Under the pieces are notes generated by a model. It made no database searches. It was given only the letters and a program-made list of their open reading frames with translations, and had not been told where the DNA came from. Positions 1 to 8,387 of a stretch of DNA of 64,000 nt are shown here, piece after piece. The first letter of the stretch is position 1, and each line of letters starts with the position of its first letter. A program made the translations under genes and the position numbers. This DNA is from Thiothrix fructosivorans (GTDB taxonomy: Bacteria; Pseudomonadota; Gammaproteobacteria; Thiotrichales; Thiotrichaceae), in the NCBI RefSeq assembly GCF_017349355.1, contig NZ_JAFMPM010000006.1:124001-188000 (forward strand), given 5' to 3'.

Positions 1-587
1 ATACAGTACAAGCCCGCCTGCCGTGGAAACACAATATCCCCTGCCGCATTCACGCATTTCCATTGCGAAATAGCGTTACACGCCAACGTAGGCGCACGCA
101 ATTGCACGCTCAACTGTACGTGTTTCCCAGACGGCGTATCGGGAATCGCAATGCTATTATCCACAGGCTGTAAAGGTGATGTACCCGGAACATCCATACA
201 CTGCAAACGCCAACCCACCCACGATTCCGTGCCGACATTAGCGATTTCCCATGTTTTTTCAAACACTTCACCGGCACGCACCGTACTATTATCCGGGTAG
301 GTCACATCCGCGATAAACCCCGAAACAAAACGGGTGTCACCACTGCGATGCGCCGCTTGGGTCACTTCGCGTCCATTAAAAAAGATACGCAACATACTCA
401 GTGGATGCGTTTCCAACGTATCCGCTACCTGTATCAAGGTGGATAAACGCGCTTCACCAATCTCGGCACGCAGCAATTTATGCCATGTTTGCCGTGAAAT
501 TCCCGAACGTTTTGCCGCTTCAGTAGTGGTCAAACGCAACGCGCGTAAACGTAAACGCAGATATTCTGCTAAGTCCAATGCGGACAT
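1..587 (-). CDS. HTH regulator with NBR1-type Ig-like domain (partial)
   Basis: The reading frame is open from an ATG at 587 to the window edge, giving 195 residues with the C-terminus missing. A GAAGGGG ribosome site lies about 9 nt upstream. Residues 1-65 look like an XRE-type helix-turn-helix (TTTEAAKRSGISRQTWHKLL). From about residue 90 the segment FIADVTYPDNSTVRAGEVF followed by KTWEIANVGTESWVGW fits the Ig-like domain first described in NBR1, which bacteria often fuse to HTH domains. The gene is divergent from the lipoprotein at 778. The ligand or partner is unknown. The HTH part is clearer than the Ig part. Confidence 0.7.
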   Translation of the reverse strand, partial: MSALDLAEYLRLRLRALRLTTTEAAKRSGISRQTWHKLLRAEIGEARLSTLIQVADTLETHPLSMLRIFFNGREVTQAAHRSGDTRFVSGFIADVTYPDNSTVRAGEVFEKTWEIANVGTESWVGWRLQCMDVPGTSPLQPVDNSIAIPDTPSGKHVQLSVQLRAPTLACNAISQWKCVNAAGDIVFPRQAGLYC

Positions 588-777
588 AATTATTTTCCCC
601 TTCAATTCAACTGACTAGCGGCAATTTATCAGAAAGTAAACAACGACGATAGAATAAATCCTAGCAGATTAACGCTTATCAGGGGTAAAACACCTGAACC
701 AGCAAAGAATTGCCGAGTTGATGGGTATCCTTTAGTATTCAAAACTGCTCTTGCCCCACAGGATTGTTAATGCCGTG

Positions 778-1587
778 ATGAAATATTTAGCACAGATCGG
801 TTTAATCGGTTGTTGCAGTTTACTGCTTGCTTTGCAAGGCTGCGATCAAACCGTCGATCCAACCCCTGCCCCTAAACACGTTTCCGTGCTGGAAACCTAT
901 ATACAAGCCTTAGCCTTAGAAGATGAAGCCCTCGAAACACGCTTCGGTAAATTAGTCATCACCCACAGTAAACCGGATATGCCTCCCGACGCGCTGACCT
1001 TGGCGGGAAAACACATTTTTCAACAGGAAGGCTTTTACCTGTCATTGCATCAATACATCAAACAAAATGCCCGCGATGTGGTGTTATTTGGCTCAAATTG
1101 CGGCGGCACAGCTTGTCCACAAAACCAATTTTACTTCTTGCTGTTGGATAAAGATAAAGCACCAGAAATCATTACCCACTCTGATTTTACCGCTGATCCC
1201 GAAGACCTAAAACTCAGCGTGGATGGTGAACGCCTAATTCTTGATCTAGGTTTCCAAGCGGGTAAGCACAAAACTGCGGTCTTGCAAGGCAATACTTTCG
1301 GCATTGAGCTGGATACTGTGCCGAAAAGTTTCGTGGGCGAAGAAAATTGCCGCTGGCTCTACGACGAAGTATTAGGCTCTTGCAAAGAATACCAAGAAGC
1401 CGATGCAAGCTGTCGTGATCCCCAAAGCAGCTTCCCCGGTCACTTAATACGCGGTATTGCAGCGGTAGCAGAACACCCCGGTTTTGTCGCCGAATCCTTT
1501 GAACGGCGCTGCAAAATTGCCTGCGAAAGTGCCAAAATCGTCGATTACCCCACCTTCGCCAAGGAAGTGTGCAGCAAAAGCCATTAA
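778..1587 (+). CDS. Hypothetical lipoprotein
   Basis: This is a protein of about 269 residues starting MKYLAQIGLIGCCSLLLALQ, followed by GC: a short hydrophobic signal ending in a lipobox (LQGC), so it is probably a lipid-anchored envelope protein. Upstream in-frame TTG (751) and GTG (775) starts exist; ATG 778 was chosen because it begins the signal peptide directly. Only AGGA at 760-763 is a possible, rather distant, ribosome site. The mature part has several cysteines (near residues 107-112 and through the last 90 residues) that may pair in the periplasm. I do not recognise the family and assign no function. It ends 9 bp from the convergent radical SAM gene. Confidence 0.6.
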   Translation: MKYLAQIGLIGCCSLLLALQGCDQTVDPTPAPKHVSVLETYIQALALEDEALETRFGKLVITHSKPDMPPDALTLAGKHIFQQEGFYLSLHQYIKQNARDVVLFGSNCGGTACPQNQFYFLLLDKDKAPEIITHSDFTADPEDLKLSVDGERLILDLGFQAGKHKTAVLQGNTFGIELDTVPKSFVGEENCRWLYDEVLGSCKEYQEADASCRDPQSSFPGHLIRGIAAVAEHPGFVAESFERRCKIACESAKIVDYPTFAKEVCSKSH

Positions 1588-1596
1588 AGCAAACCG

Positions 1597-3126
1597 CTAC
1601 TCTTCCTGCGTCACAAAACGCAACTGCCGCTGGTTGCCGCTTTTAGCCCCGACCAGATACGGATTATGCGAATTCTTGCGCACTTCACTCAGGAAGGGAA
1701 TCTGCCCTTTCTGACCCGTCAACGCATAATCTTGCAGCAAAGTATCTTCCAACACGGCGCGGTCAATGCCCAAGAGCGTCACCCCTGCCCCATGCACCAA
1801 GACAAACAAGCGCGGCAAAGCGATCTTATGCGTTTGCTGCACCTCGGCATAAATCCACGCCGTCAATGCCCAGAAACGCGCAAACGGCGCATCCCCCAGC
1901 AAGAGCGGCAACGTTTGCCCAAAGCGCCCCGAATTCGCGATCATATCCCAATAACGCGCAAAACGGTTCATCTGCTGCATCGTGGCAAAATCCACCCGAT
2001 CCGTGCGTAAAATGTTGTACGGTGGTTGCGGGTTATACACCATTCCAAACGCTTCGGTATGCCGAATAATCGGTGTGCCACGCAAGCGCTTCAAAATGCC
2101 CACTTGAATTTCGTGCGGCTTCAGCGCGATCAAACGATCAAAGCCTTCGCCAAAACTCTGCAAATCCTCCCCCGGCAACCCAAAAATCAAATCGGTATGC
2201 AAATGCGCGGTGGAATGCTCGCACAACCAACGGATATTCTCGGCGGATTTGGCATTGTCCTGCTTACGACTCACCAACGCCTGCACTGCTGGGTTAAACG
2301 TTTGAATACCAATCTCAAACTGTAACGAACCCGCAGGAAAACGCGTAATACGTTCTTTCAGTGTTTCTGGCAAATGATCGGGGATCAATTCAAAGTGCAG
2401 AAACGTGTCGACATCCAAGCGTTCCAGAAAAAAATCCAGTATCGCAATGGTGGTTTGAATTTTCAGATTAAAAGTCCGATCAACGAAACGGAACTGACGC
2501 AAACCACGCTGCCAAAGCTGCTCCATTTCGGCTAAAAAGCGGCTCAGCTCAAACGGCAATGCGGTTTTATCGAGCGCCGATAGACAAAATTCACACTTAA
2601 ACGGGCAGCCGCGTGAGGCTTCTACATAGATTGAACGCGTCGCCAAATCGTCCGACGTGTACTCAGAATAAGGCAAAACCAGTTGCGCCAAGGGAACTTG
2701 TTCCCCTTTAATCACTTTAAGCACCGGCTTCTGATGATTTAATAGTTGACTGCATAATTGGCGAAAACTCACCTCACCAGCCCCCGTCACCACATAATCA
2801 GCTAATCGCGTGATCGTTTGTTGTTCGGTTTCATAGCTCACCTCCGGGCCGCCCAAGACAATAACCACATCAGGATCAAGGGATTTAAGCAGTTCAACCA
2901 ACGCCGTCGTTTCCGTGATATTCCAGATATAAACACCCAGCCCAATGATACGCGGCTTACCGCTTAATAATTGCTCTGCAATATCTAACGGACGCATAGT
3001 AATGGTAAATTCCATGATTTTTGCGTGCGCTTGCCACTCACCCAAATTCGCGAAAATGTAGCGTAAACCCAACGAGGCATGGGTATAGCGGGCATTCAAC
3101 GTTGTAATAATAATAGGCTTATTCAT
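1597..3126 (-). CDS. B12-binding domain radical SAM protein (DUF4080 type)
   Basis: This 509-residue protein combines an N-terminal cobalamin-binding Rossmann fold (residues about 1-140, with LGGPEVSYE) and a radical SAM core. The core carries the CX3CX2C cluster motif in RGCPFKCEFCLSA at about residue 170, which binds the [4Fe-4S] cluster that cleaves S-adenosylmethionine. The C-terminal third matches the DUF4080 extension of this class. Such proteins are thought to carry out radical methylations or rearrangements, but the substrate is unknown and the neighbours give no hint. The start ATG has no clear ribosome site in the AT-rich leader. Confidence 0.85.
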   Translation of the reverse strand: MNKPIIITTLNARYTHASLGLRYIFANLGEWQAHAKIMEFTITMRPLDIAEQLLSGKPRIIGLGVYIWNITETTALVELLKSLDPDVVIVLGGPEVSYETEQQTITRLADYVVTGAGEVSFRQLCSQLLNHQKPVLKVIKGEQVPLAQLVLPYSEYTSDDLATRSIYVEASRGCPFKCEFCLSALDKTALPFELSRFLAEMEQLWQRGLRQFRFVDRTFNLKIQTTIAILDFFLERLDVDTFLHFELIPDHLPETLKERITRFPAGSLQFEIGIQTFNPAVQALVSRKQDNAKSAENIRWLCEHSTAHLHTDLIFGLPGEDLQSFGEGFDRLIALKPHEIQVGILKRLRGTPIIRHTEAFGMVYNPQPPYNILRTDRVDFATMQQMNRFARYWDMIANSGRFGQTLPLLLGDAPFARFWALTAWIYAEVQQTHKIALPRLFVLVHGAGVTLLGIDRAVLEDTLLQDYALTGQKGQIPFLSEVRKNSHNPYLVGAKSGNQRQLRFVTQEE

Positions 3127-3246
3127 AAATATAACTACAATTTAAATATATAAAATTCTAATAAAGAAGCGGTTAATGCCAAGTTCATATACAAGTCATT
3201 GTTTAACATGAATATAAATAACTGCTATTGATTAATACAACAGCCC

Positions 3247-3444
3247 TCAGAACATTTTATCACCAAAAACCTGACAAATGGCAAATGCTCCTATACACTC
3301 CGAGTCCTGATAGTATGTTGTTGTATGGATACAGTGAAGGTAATTAGTGTCGTAAATCATCCACCAATCAGTACCATTCGTCTCTTCTGACGCAACTTTT
3401 CCTTCATTAGTATATTTGAATATGCTAATCTCCGCCGAATTCCT
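3247..3444 (-). pseudogene. Possible remnant of a coding sequence
   Basis: A 65-codon open stretch on the minus strand has a protein-like composition (KVASEETNGTDWWMIYDTNY ending in AICQVFGDKMF) but no start codon before its first internal ATG, and a TGA precedes it. It sits in the 368-bp gap between the radical SAM gene and the 3D-domain gene. It may be the C-terminal scrap of a deleted gene or a chance frame. The family was not recognised. The rest of this gap holds only AT-rich leader sequence. Confidence 0.2.
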
Positions 3445-3494
3445 TCAATCAAATTTAGTTATTTATTTTTGAAATCAAATATTTGGGTTAATTT

Positions 3495-3884
3495 ATGTTT
3501 ACTGTAAAACGTCTTCTCACAGTGGTTCTTCTAACCATTAGTATGGTTGGAATCGCCTCCGCTGGGCAGAAGCGGCCTAACAGCCTAAAGGTAACCGCTA
3601 CCGCCTATAACTCGGTTTCTAAGCAAACCGACAGTACTCCAAACATCGCCGCATGGGGCGACAAACTGACACCGGGCAGAAAAGCCATTGCCGTTTCACG
3701 CGATTTGCTCAAGCAACATGGCTTAGCACATGGCGACAAAATCAAAATCAGAGGTCTCGAAGGTGAATACGAGGTTCTAGATAAAATGCACCCGCGCTGG
3801 CGCAAAAAAATTGATATTTACATGGGAAAAGATCCCCGCGACGCGAAGCGCTGGGGGAGACGCACCGTCACCATTCACTGGTGA
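3495..3884 (+). CDS. Secreted 3D-domain (double-psi barrel) protein
   Basis: A small protein of 129 residues with a cleavable signal peptide (residues 1-23, ending GIASA) and then a 3D domain: VTATAYN near the start, GRKAIAVSRD in the middle and a conserved KIDIYMG near the end. The domain is named for three aspartates and resembles the catalytic barrel of MltA-type lytic transglycosylases. Proteins of this size probably act on or bind peptidoglycan in the periplasm. It is monocistronic, with its own terminator 28 nt downstream. Enzyme activity cannot be confirmed from sequence alone. Confidence 0.7.
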   Translation: MFTVKRLLTVVLLTISMVGIASAGQKRPNSLKVTATAYNSVSKQTDSTPNIAAWGDKLTPGRKAIAVSRDLLKQHGLAHGDKIKIRGLEGEYEVLDKMHPRWRKKIDIYMGKDPRDAKRWGRRTVTIHW

Positions 3885-3911
3885 TCAGCTCCACGATTGA
3901 AGGAATTCTCG

Positions 3912-3937
3912 AAGCCCGCTCTATGCGGGCTTTTTTA
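3912..3937 (+). terminator. Rho-independent terminator
   Basis: An 8-bp perfect stem (AAGCCCGC / GCGGGCTT) with a TCTAT loop is followed by a run of T, just downstream of the 3D-domain gene. Confidence 0.85.
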
Positions 3938-4006
3938 TCGCTTGAAACACGCATTTACTACGAATTCAGGCACGTAAAACAAGAATTTTAGTCTATCTTT
4001 AATACC

Positions 4007-4613
4007 ATGCAACGACTCCAAGCCTTTAAATACGAACTGAAGCCCAGCGGCGAGCAACAGCGCAATCTGTGCCGTTATGCGGGTTCGGGTCGGTTTGTTT
4101 ACAACAAGGCGTTAGCGTTGCAACAGGCTAACCATGCGGCGGGTGAAAAGTTCATCAACTATGTAGCGATGGCGGCATGGCTTCCCGTTTGGAAGCGAGA
4201 ACAGGATTTCGCGATGCCAAACAAATCAAGCTCGATCAGCGCAACAACCGCGTTTTCCTGCCCAAACTGGGTTGGATTTGCTACCGCAACAGCCGCGAGG
4301 TGTTGGGTGAGTTGCAAACCCAACAAGCGAAACTCGCCAATGCCCACCGCAATTTCCTGCACAAAGCAACGACCAGGATCAGCCAAAACCACGCGCTCGT
4401 ATTCGTCGAAGATTTGCAGGTACGGAATATGTCCAAATCAGCGGCAGGCATTGGCGATTTGTGTGCGTGAAGTGTCACTATGAAAATCACGCCGATCATG
4501 TTGGCGCAATCAATGTTAAAGAGCGGGGACACCGCTTGTTAGCCTGTGGAGATGCGGTATTAAGCCGCTCGATGAAGCAGGAACTCGCCGAAGTAAGTCA
4601 GCTATTTAGCTGA
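4007..4613 (+). pseudogene. Internally deleted IS200/IS605-family tnpB (OrfB) remnant
   Basis: The N-terminus (MQRLQAFKYELKPSGEQQRN) and the pieces KQIKLDQRN, FLPKLGWICYRNSREVLGEL, FVEDLQVRNMSKSAAG and HVGAINVKERG are characteristic TnpB/OrfB segments. They are separated by deletions and sit in different frames, and the total span of about 600 bp is half the usual length. The RuvC-like region has lost its first aspartate block but keeps the FVEDL glutamate. The zinc ribbon keeps only one CxxC pair. The transposon is therefore dead in cis, and no tnpA is present. Frame changes occur near 4190 and 4450. Confidence 0.85.
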
Positions 4614-4620
4614 ATGCAGT

Positions 4621-4656
4621 AGGAATCCCCTTTCTTCAGGGAGGGGAGGATGTCAA
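4621..4656 (+). mobile_element. Right end of IS200/IS605-type (IS1341-like) element
   Basis: The stretch beginning GGAATCCCCTTTCTTCAGGG and ending GGGGAGGATGTCAA matches the imperfect hairpin and terminal pattern found at the right end of IS1341-like elements, where the TnpB guide RNA scaffold ends. It follows the tnpB remnant by 7 nt and stops about 10 nt before the ATG of the next gene. The left end was not clearly resolved. Confidence 0.6.
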
Positions 4657-4665
4657 GATGCACCC

Positions 4666-5871
4666 ATGCAAACCTTAAATCATAACTTAGCGACTTACGA
4701 TGTCGTCATCCTCGGCGCGGGTGCTGCCGGATTACTGTGCGCAGCGACCGCTGGACAACGCGGGAGGCGCGTCTTGCTGCTCGATAAAGCCGACAAGATT
4801 GGTAAAAAGATCCTCATCTCCGGCGGTGGGCGTTGTAATTTCACCAACCTTCACGTTAACCCCGCCGCATACTTGTCGCAAAATCCCCACTTTTGCAAAT
4901 CCGCTTTGGCACGCTACACCCCACAAGATTTCCTCAACTTGATGCGCAAGCACGACCTAAGCTGGCATGAAAAAACCCTAGGGCAACTATTCTGCGATCA
5001 AAAAGCCCCTGCTATCGTCGAGATGCTCTGGGAAGAATGCCGCGATGCTGGAGTGAACTTGCAACTCAATACCGAGATCGACACGCTAGTCCACGACGGT
5101 GAGCACTTCCATCTGCACACCATGCAAGGGCAGCAAATCCGCACCCAATCCCTAGTCATTGCCACAGGGGGACCCTCGATTCCGCGCATGGGTTCAAGCG
5201 ATAGTGGCATACGCATTGCAAAACAGTTTGGTCTAAAAAATATCCCGTTCACCCCTGCCCTCGTACCGTTTACGTTGACACAAACCATGCTGGAAGGGTT
5301 ATTCGCTGGTTTAGCGGGCGTGAGTACACCGATTGCGGTCAGTTGTGGGGAAGGCTATTTTCGTGAACAGATGTTGTTTACCCACCGTGGCTTGAGCGGG
5401 CCGGCCATGTTGCAAATTTCCTCGTATTGGCAACAAGGGCAAGCGGTACACATTGACCTGCTACCGGGGCAAGATGCGCTGGCGTGGTTACAAACCCTGC
5501 AAAAACAACGCCCGAAAGCCGAGCTAAAAACCGTCTTGGCAGACGTGCTCCCCAACCGTTTAGCGCAACGCTTGTGCGAAACCCTGTTCCCCAATCGTCC
5601 ACTGGGGCAATACGGCGACAAACTGCTTCAGTCGATTGCGACACAATTGCACAACTGGGAATTAACCCCCGCAGGCACAGAAGGAATGCGTACCGCCGAA
5701 GTGAGCCTCGGTGGCGTTGACACCCGAGAGCTATCCTCCAAAACGCTGGAAGCACGAAAAGTAGCCGGGTTATATTTTATTGGGGAAACCGTCGATGTAA
5801 CGGGTTGGTTAGGCGGGTATAACTTTCAGTGGGCGTGGGCATCCGGTTGGTGCGCGGGGCAAGTTGCCTAG
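4666..5871 (+). CDS. FAD-dependent oxidoreductase, HI0933/YhiN family
   Basis: A 401-residue flavoprotein. The N-terminal Rossmann motif (VVILGAGAAGLLCAATAGQR), the family signature KIGKKILISGGGRCNFTN, the central ATGGPSIP motif and the C-terminal GETVDVTGWLGGYN block define the HI0933 (BaiN/YhiN-like) family. These are NAD(P)-linked flavin reductases whose substrates are mostly unknown. Start ATG 4666 lies only about 10 nt beyond the insertion-sequence end, so the purine-rich IS terminus (GGGAGGGGAGGA) is the only ribosome-binding candidate, at a long spacing. It converges with the DsrC-like gene. Confidence 0.85.
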   Translation: MQTLNHNLATYDVVILGAGAAGLLCAATAGQRGRRVLLLDKADKIGKKILISGGGRCNFTNLHVNPAAYLSQNPHFCKSALARYTPQDFLNLMRKHDLSWHEKTLGQLFCDQKAPAIVEMLWEECRDAGVNLQLNTEIDTLVHDGEHFHLHTMQGQQIRTQSLVIATGGPSIPRMGSSDSGIRIAKQFGLKNIPFTPALVPFTLTQTMLEGLFAGLAGVSTPIAVSCGEGYFREQMLFTHRGLSGPAMLQISSYWQQGQAVHIDLLPGQDALAWLQTLQKQRPKAELKTVLADVLPNRLAQRLCETLFPNRPLGQYGDKLLQSIATQLHNWELTPAGTEGMRTAEVSLGGVDTRELSSKTLEARKVAGLYFIGETVDVTGWLGGYNFQWAWASGWCAGQVA

Positions 5872-5885
5872 CCCCGCTCATCTGC

Positions 5886-6185
5886 TTACACGCAGCCCGT
5901 CGGCTTAGGCAGACCACCGTATTTGGTAATCGGCTTCATCGGCCCGGTTTTCCACTGCGCGAACAGTTCTTTCTGATCCATATTAATGAATTTAGAGAAC
6001 TTACGAATCGGCGGTACGACAGCTTGATCATCGTAATATTCGCGGGCTTTCAGGATTTGCTCCCACTTCGCATCGGTCAGTTCCACGCCGTCGGCTTCTG
6101 CCATGGCTTTGCCGATTTCCGGTGTCCAGTTGTCCATGCTCAGCAAGTAGCCGTCGCCGTCACGTTCAGGGATTTCTACACTCAT
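5886..6185 (-). CDS. DsrC/TusE-family sulfur carrier-like protein
   Basis: A 99-residue protein starting MSVEIPERDGDGYLLSMDNW and ending LPKPTGCV. The family is known for sulfur-carrier proteins: DsrC in dissimilatory sulfur metabolism and TusE in tRNA thiolation. The penultimate cysteine (CysA) is present. The position 11 residues earlier that holds the second cysteine in true DsrC is threonine here, so it resembles TusE or a regulatory DsrC paralogue rather than the DsrAB partner. Start 6185 has GAGGAG 7 nt upstream; a longer in-frame extension to 6281 lacks family similarity. Confidence 0.8.
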   Translation of the reverse strand: MSVEIPERDGDGYLLSMDNWTPEIGKAMAEADGVELTDAKWEQILKAREYYDDQAVVPPIRKFSKFINMDQKELFAQWKTGPMKPITKYGGLPKPTGCV

Positions 6186-6296
6186 TGTCAGTCTCCTCAA
6201 ATTGCCTAGTAATTTAATCGGGTATAGCAATGAAATGACAAAAGGGCGGGTAGTGTCAATACTCACACTGGCTATGGACATATCCCCGCCCGCTTT

Positions 6297-8306
6297 TCAC
6301 GGTGTTGCCGGAGCAATCACGCTGCTATCCCCAATACTAATCGCGGTGCCGCGAGCCAGTTGAAATGCCGCCACTTGCCGTTGCGTTTCCACCGTTGCCG
6401 CAAAACTGCTGGTCGGGTCAAGCAACGAGCCGTGTACCCCGCTGTTAAAGCGCACCATGCCATCTTCAGCCGCTGTTGTAGTCGTAATGCTACGTAACGG
6501 CATCACACTCGCCAAGGCTTCTGTCCCCGACAATGGCGCATTCGCTACCCGATTCGGAATCACCTGATCACCCAGCACTTCAATCACATGCAGCGGGTGC
6601 GTCGCGGCGGCTTTTGCGCCCAACACCACCGGATCAGCCGGATCAAGCGCAATTTGCGCCACTGCCATGAAGGTATCGTAATCCGGCGTACCTGCTGTCA
6701 GCCCCGCGCTCGCTAACCCTGCCTTAATCACGGGGCCAAAACTGGCAGAGCCATCCAATAACCGCGCAATCCCGCCACCGGGTGCAACCAAAGAAGCCGG
6801 AGTCACCAGCGGTTCTGCCGCCAAATACCCCGTGCCCACAATACCGCCCAAGGAATGCCCCACAAATCCCACCTTACTGGCATCCAACGGCACAGCACCA
6901 ACATTGCCCAAGCTACGCCGCAACACCAACAAATCCGCAATGCCTTGGCGAATATTATCCCGCGAAGTCAGCAAACTGCTTAAATTGATGAAATGCGTAC
7001 CCGAACTATCCACTAAGGTATCCGCCCCCGCTGCCCCGCTGGCGTTATTGCGCAAATCGAGGTTAAAGGTGCGCTCGGTATCGGTCGCAAACGCCGCATT
7101 CGTATCCGCCCGCAACGGATCAGTTGCCTCGGTCACGCCGTGCAAAGGCAAATCAATCGCCACGCCGACAAACCCCGCATCCGCCAGCGTATCCGCCACT
7201 GCCAACAAATCTTCACGATTACGGGTAATGCCGTGCTGGAAAATCACCACCGGCCAACCGCTCGCTGGTGGGGTTGCCCCCGCCAACGCTTGCGCATTCG
7301 GCACACTCATCAACACCGGAATGGTTTGCGCCCCCGTGGCGACAGGTACAGCGTTAAAGCGGGTCAGGAAAGCGCCACTCGCCCCCGTCCAAAACGTCGA
7401 GAGCGGCGCAGTAGGATTCGTGCTGCTCGGTGCCGTCAGGTAATACGGCACAGCCAATGTCCCCAGATGCACATTCGCTTTGCCTGCTAGCGCTGGCACA
7501 AACGCATTGGTTGCCCCCACTGAAGGCGACATGGGCATCGGGCTAGCACTTGCTTGCGTGACCAGCGTATTCAACACGGGCGTTACCGATTGCGTGGTAA
7601 AGCTCCAACTCAACACGATGGAGGAACGCGTTACGCCTTGGCTTACTGCCACAGTTTCCTGATTATTGATCAGTTGACGCAAGGGTTCTAAGGAGGCATT
7701 TTGCCCAGTTAATGGCGTTGTACCCTGCATGGCTTGATACGCCACGTCTCGCGCCGCCGCCAAACCATCTGTCCCACGGATGGCGTTAGTCAACACCACC
7801 AAGTAACTGGTGCTTTCCTTCAACGGTTTTAGCGGTAATAACGTCAGCGTTTCTTGCTGTGTGCCTGCTGCGGTGGCGAACAACTCTGCTGCCGTCAATT
7901 CACGGGTCACGCCTGTAATGGCTTGCGTCGCAGCATCCTTTGCAACTTCAAACACGCGTACACTGCTCCCCACTTGCAGGGATGCGGCATTCAGCCCACT
8001 GCCAAACGTTGCCGCAATCGGCGCAGTTAACCCAAAGCCATCCAACGTATTCAACGTATTGATCAAACCCAGTTGACCCGCGTTGGTGATCGTCGTGGTG
8101 GGAATGTTTAACGTGCCATCCTGCGTCCCCAGCAATAACAGATCATTGGTTTGGGGAATCTGCCCCGTCGCAGGGTCAAAACGGGCAACGGCTGCCCCCG
8201 TGGTGGTCGTATCCGTCGACACGGACTCATTCGATTGGCTACACGCCCCAACCCCTACTAAGGTCAAGGCGAGCAATACGCTCCGAGATAGGTAATGCAG
8301 TTTCAT
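6297..8306 (-). CDS. Extracellular lipase lipoprotein, Pla-1/cef type
   Basis: A 669-residue lipoprotein: the signal peptide ends in a VGACS lipobox (Cys about 22) and is followed by a long Ser/Thr/Ala-rich N-terminal domain like that of bacterial virulence-factor lipases. An alpha/beta-hydrolase core has the nucleophile elbow VGFVGHSLGG at about residue 485 and the oxyanion region VVIFQHGITRNRED. Enzymes of this group act as lipases or lysophospholipases at the cell surface. Start 8306 is preceded by AGGAGG. It lies downstream of polA on the same strand. The exact substrate is unknown. Confidence 0.8.
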   Translation of the reverse strand: MKLHYLSRSVLLALTLVGVGACSQSNESVSTDTTTTGAAVARFDPATGQIPQTNDLLLLGTQDGTLNIPTTTITNAGQLGLINTLNTLDGFGLTAPIAATFGSGLNAASLQVGSSVRVFEVAKDAATQAITGVTRELTAAELFATAAGTQQETLTLLPLKPLKESTSYLVVLTNAIRGTDGLAAARDVAYQAMQGTTPLTGQNASLEPLRQLINNQETVAVSQGVTRSSIVLSWSFTTQSVTPVLNTLVTQASASPMPMSPSVGATNAFVPALAGKANVHLGTLAVPYYLTAPSSTNPTAPLSTFWTGASGAFLTRFNAVPVATGAQTIPVLMSVPNAQALAGATPPASGWPVVIFQHGITRNREDLLAVADTLADAGFVGVAIDLPLHGVTEATDPLRADTNAAFATDTERTFNLDLRNNASGAAGADTLVDSSGTHFINLSSLLTSRDNIRQGIADLLVLRRSLGNVGAVPLDASKVGFVGHSLGGIVGTGYLAAEPLVTPASLVAPGGGIARLLDGSASFGPVIKAGLASAGLTAGTPDYDTFMAVAQIALDPADPVVLGAKAAATHPLHVIEVLGDQVIPNRVANAPLSGTEALASVMPLRSITTTTAAEDGMVRFNSGVHGSLLDPTSSFAATVETQRQVAAFQLARGTAISIGDSSVIAPATP

Positions 8307-8387
8307 GAAAACGCCTCCTCGTGGTGATTATTATCCTCGCCCTCATAATCTACCAGAAATACCCAACGGATACGCAGCTTATCGCCG

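Noticed and set aside
334-618. A 94-codon plus-strand frame
   Set aside because: It is antisense to the HTH/NBR1-Ig gene, whose protein is clearly recognisable.
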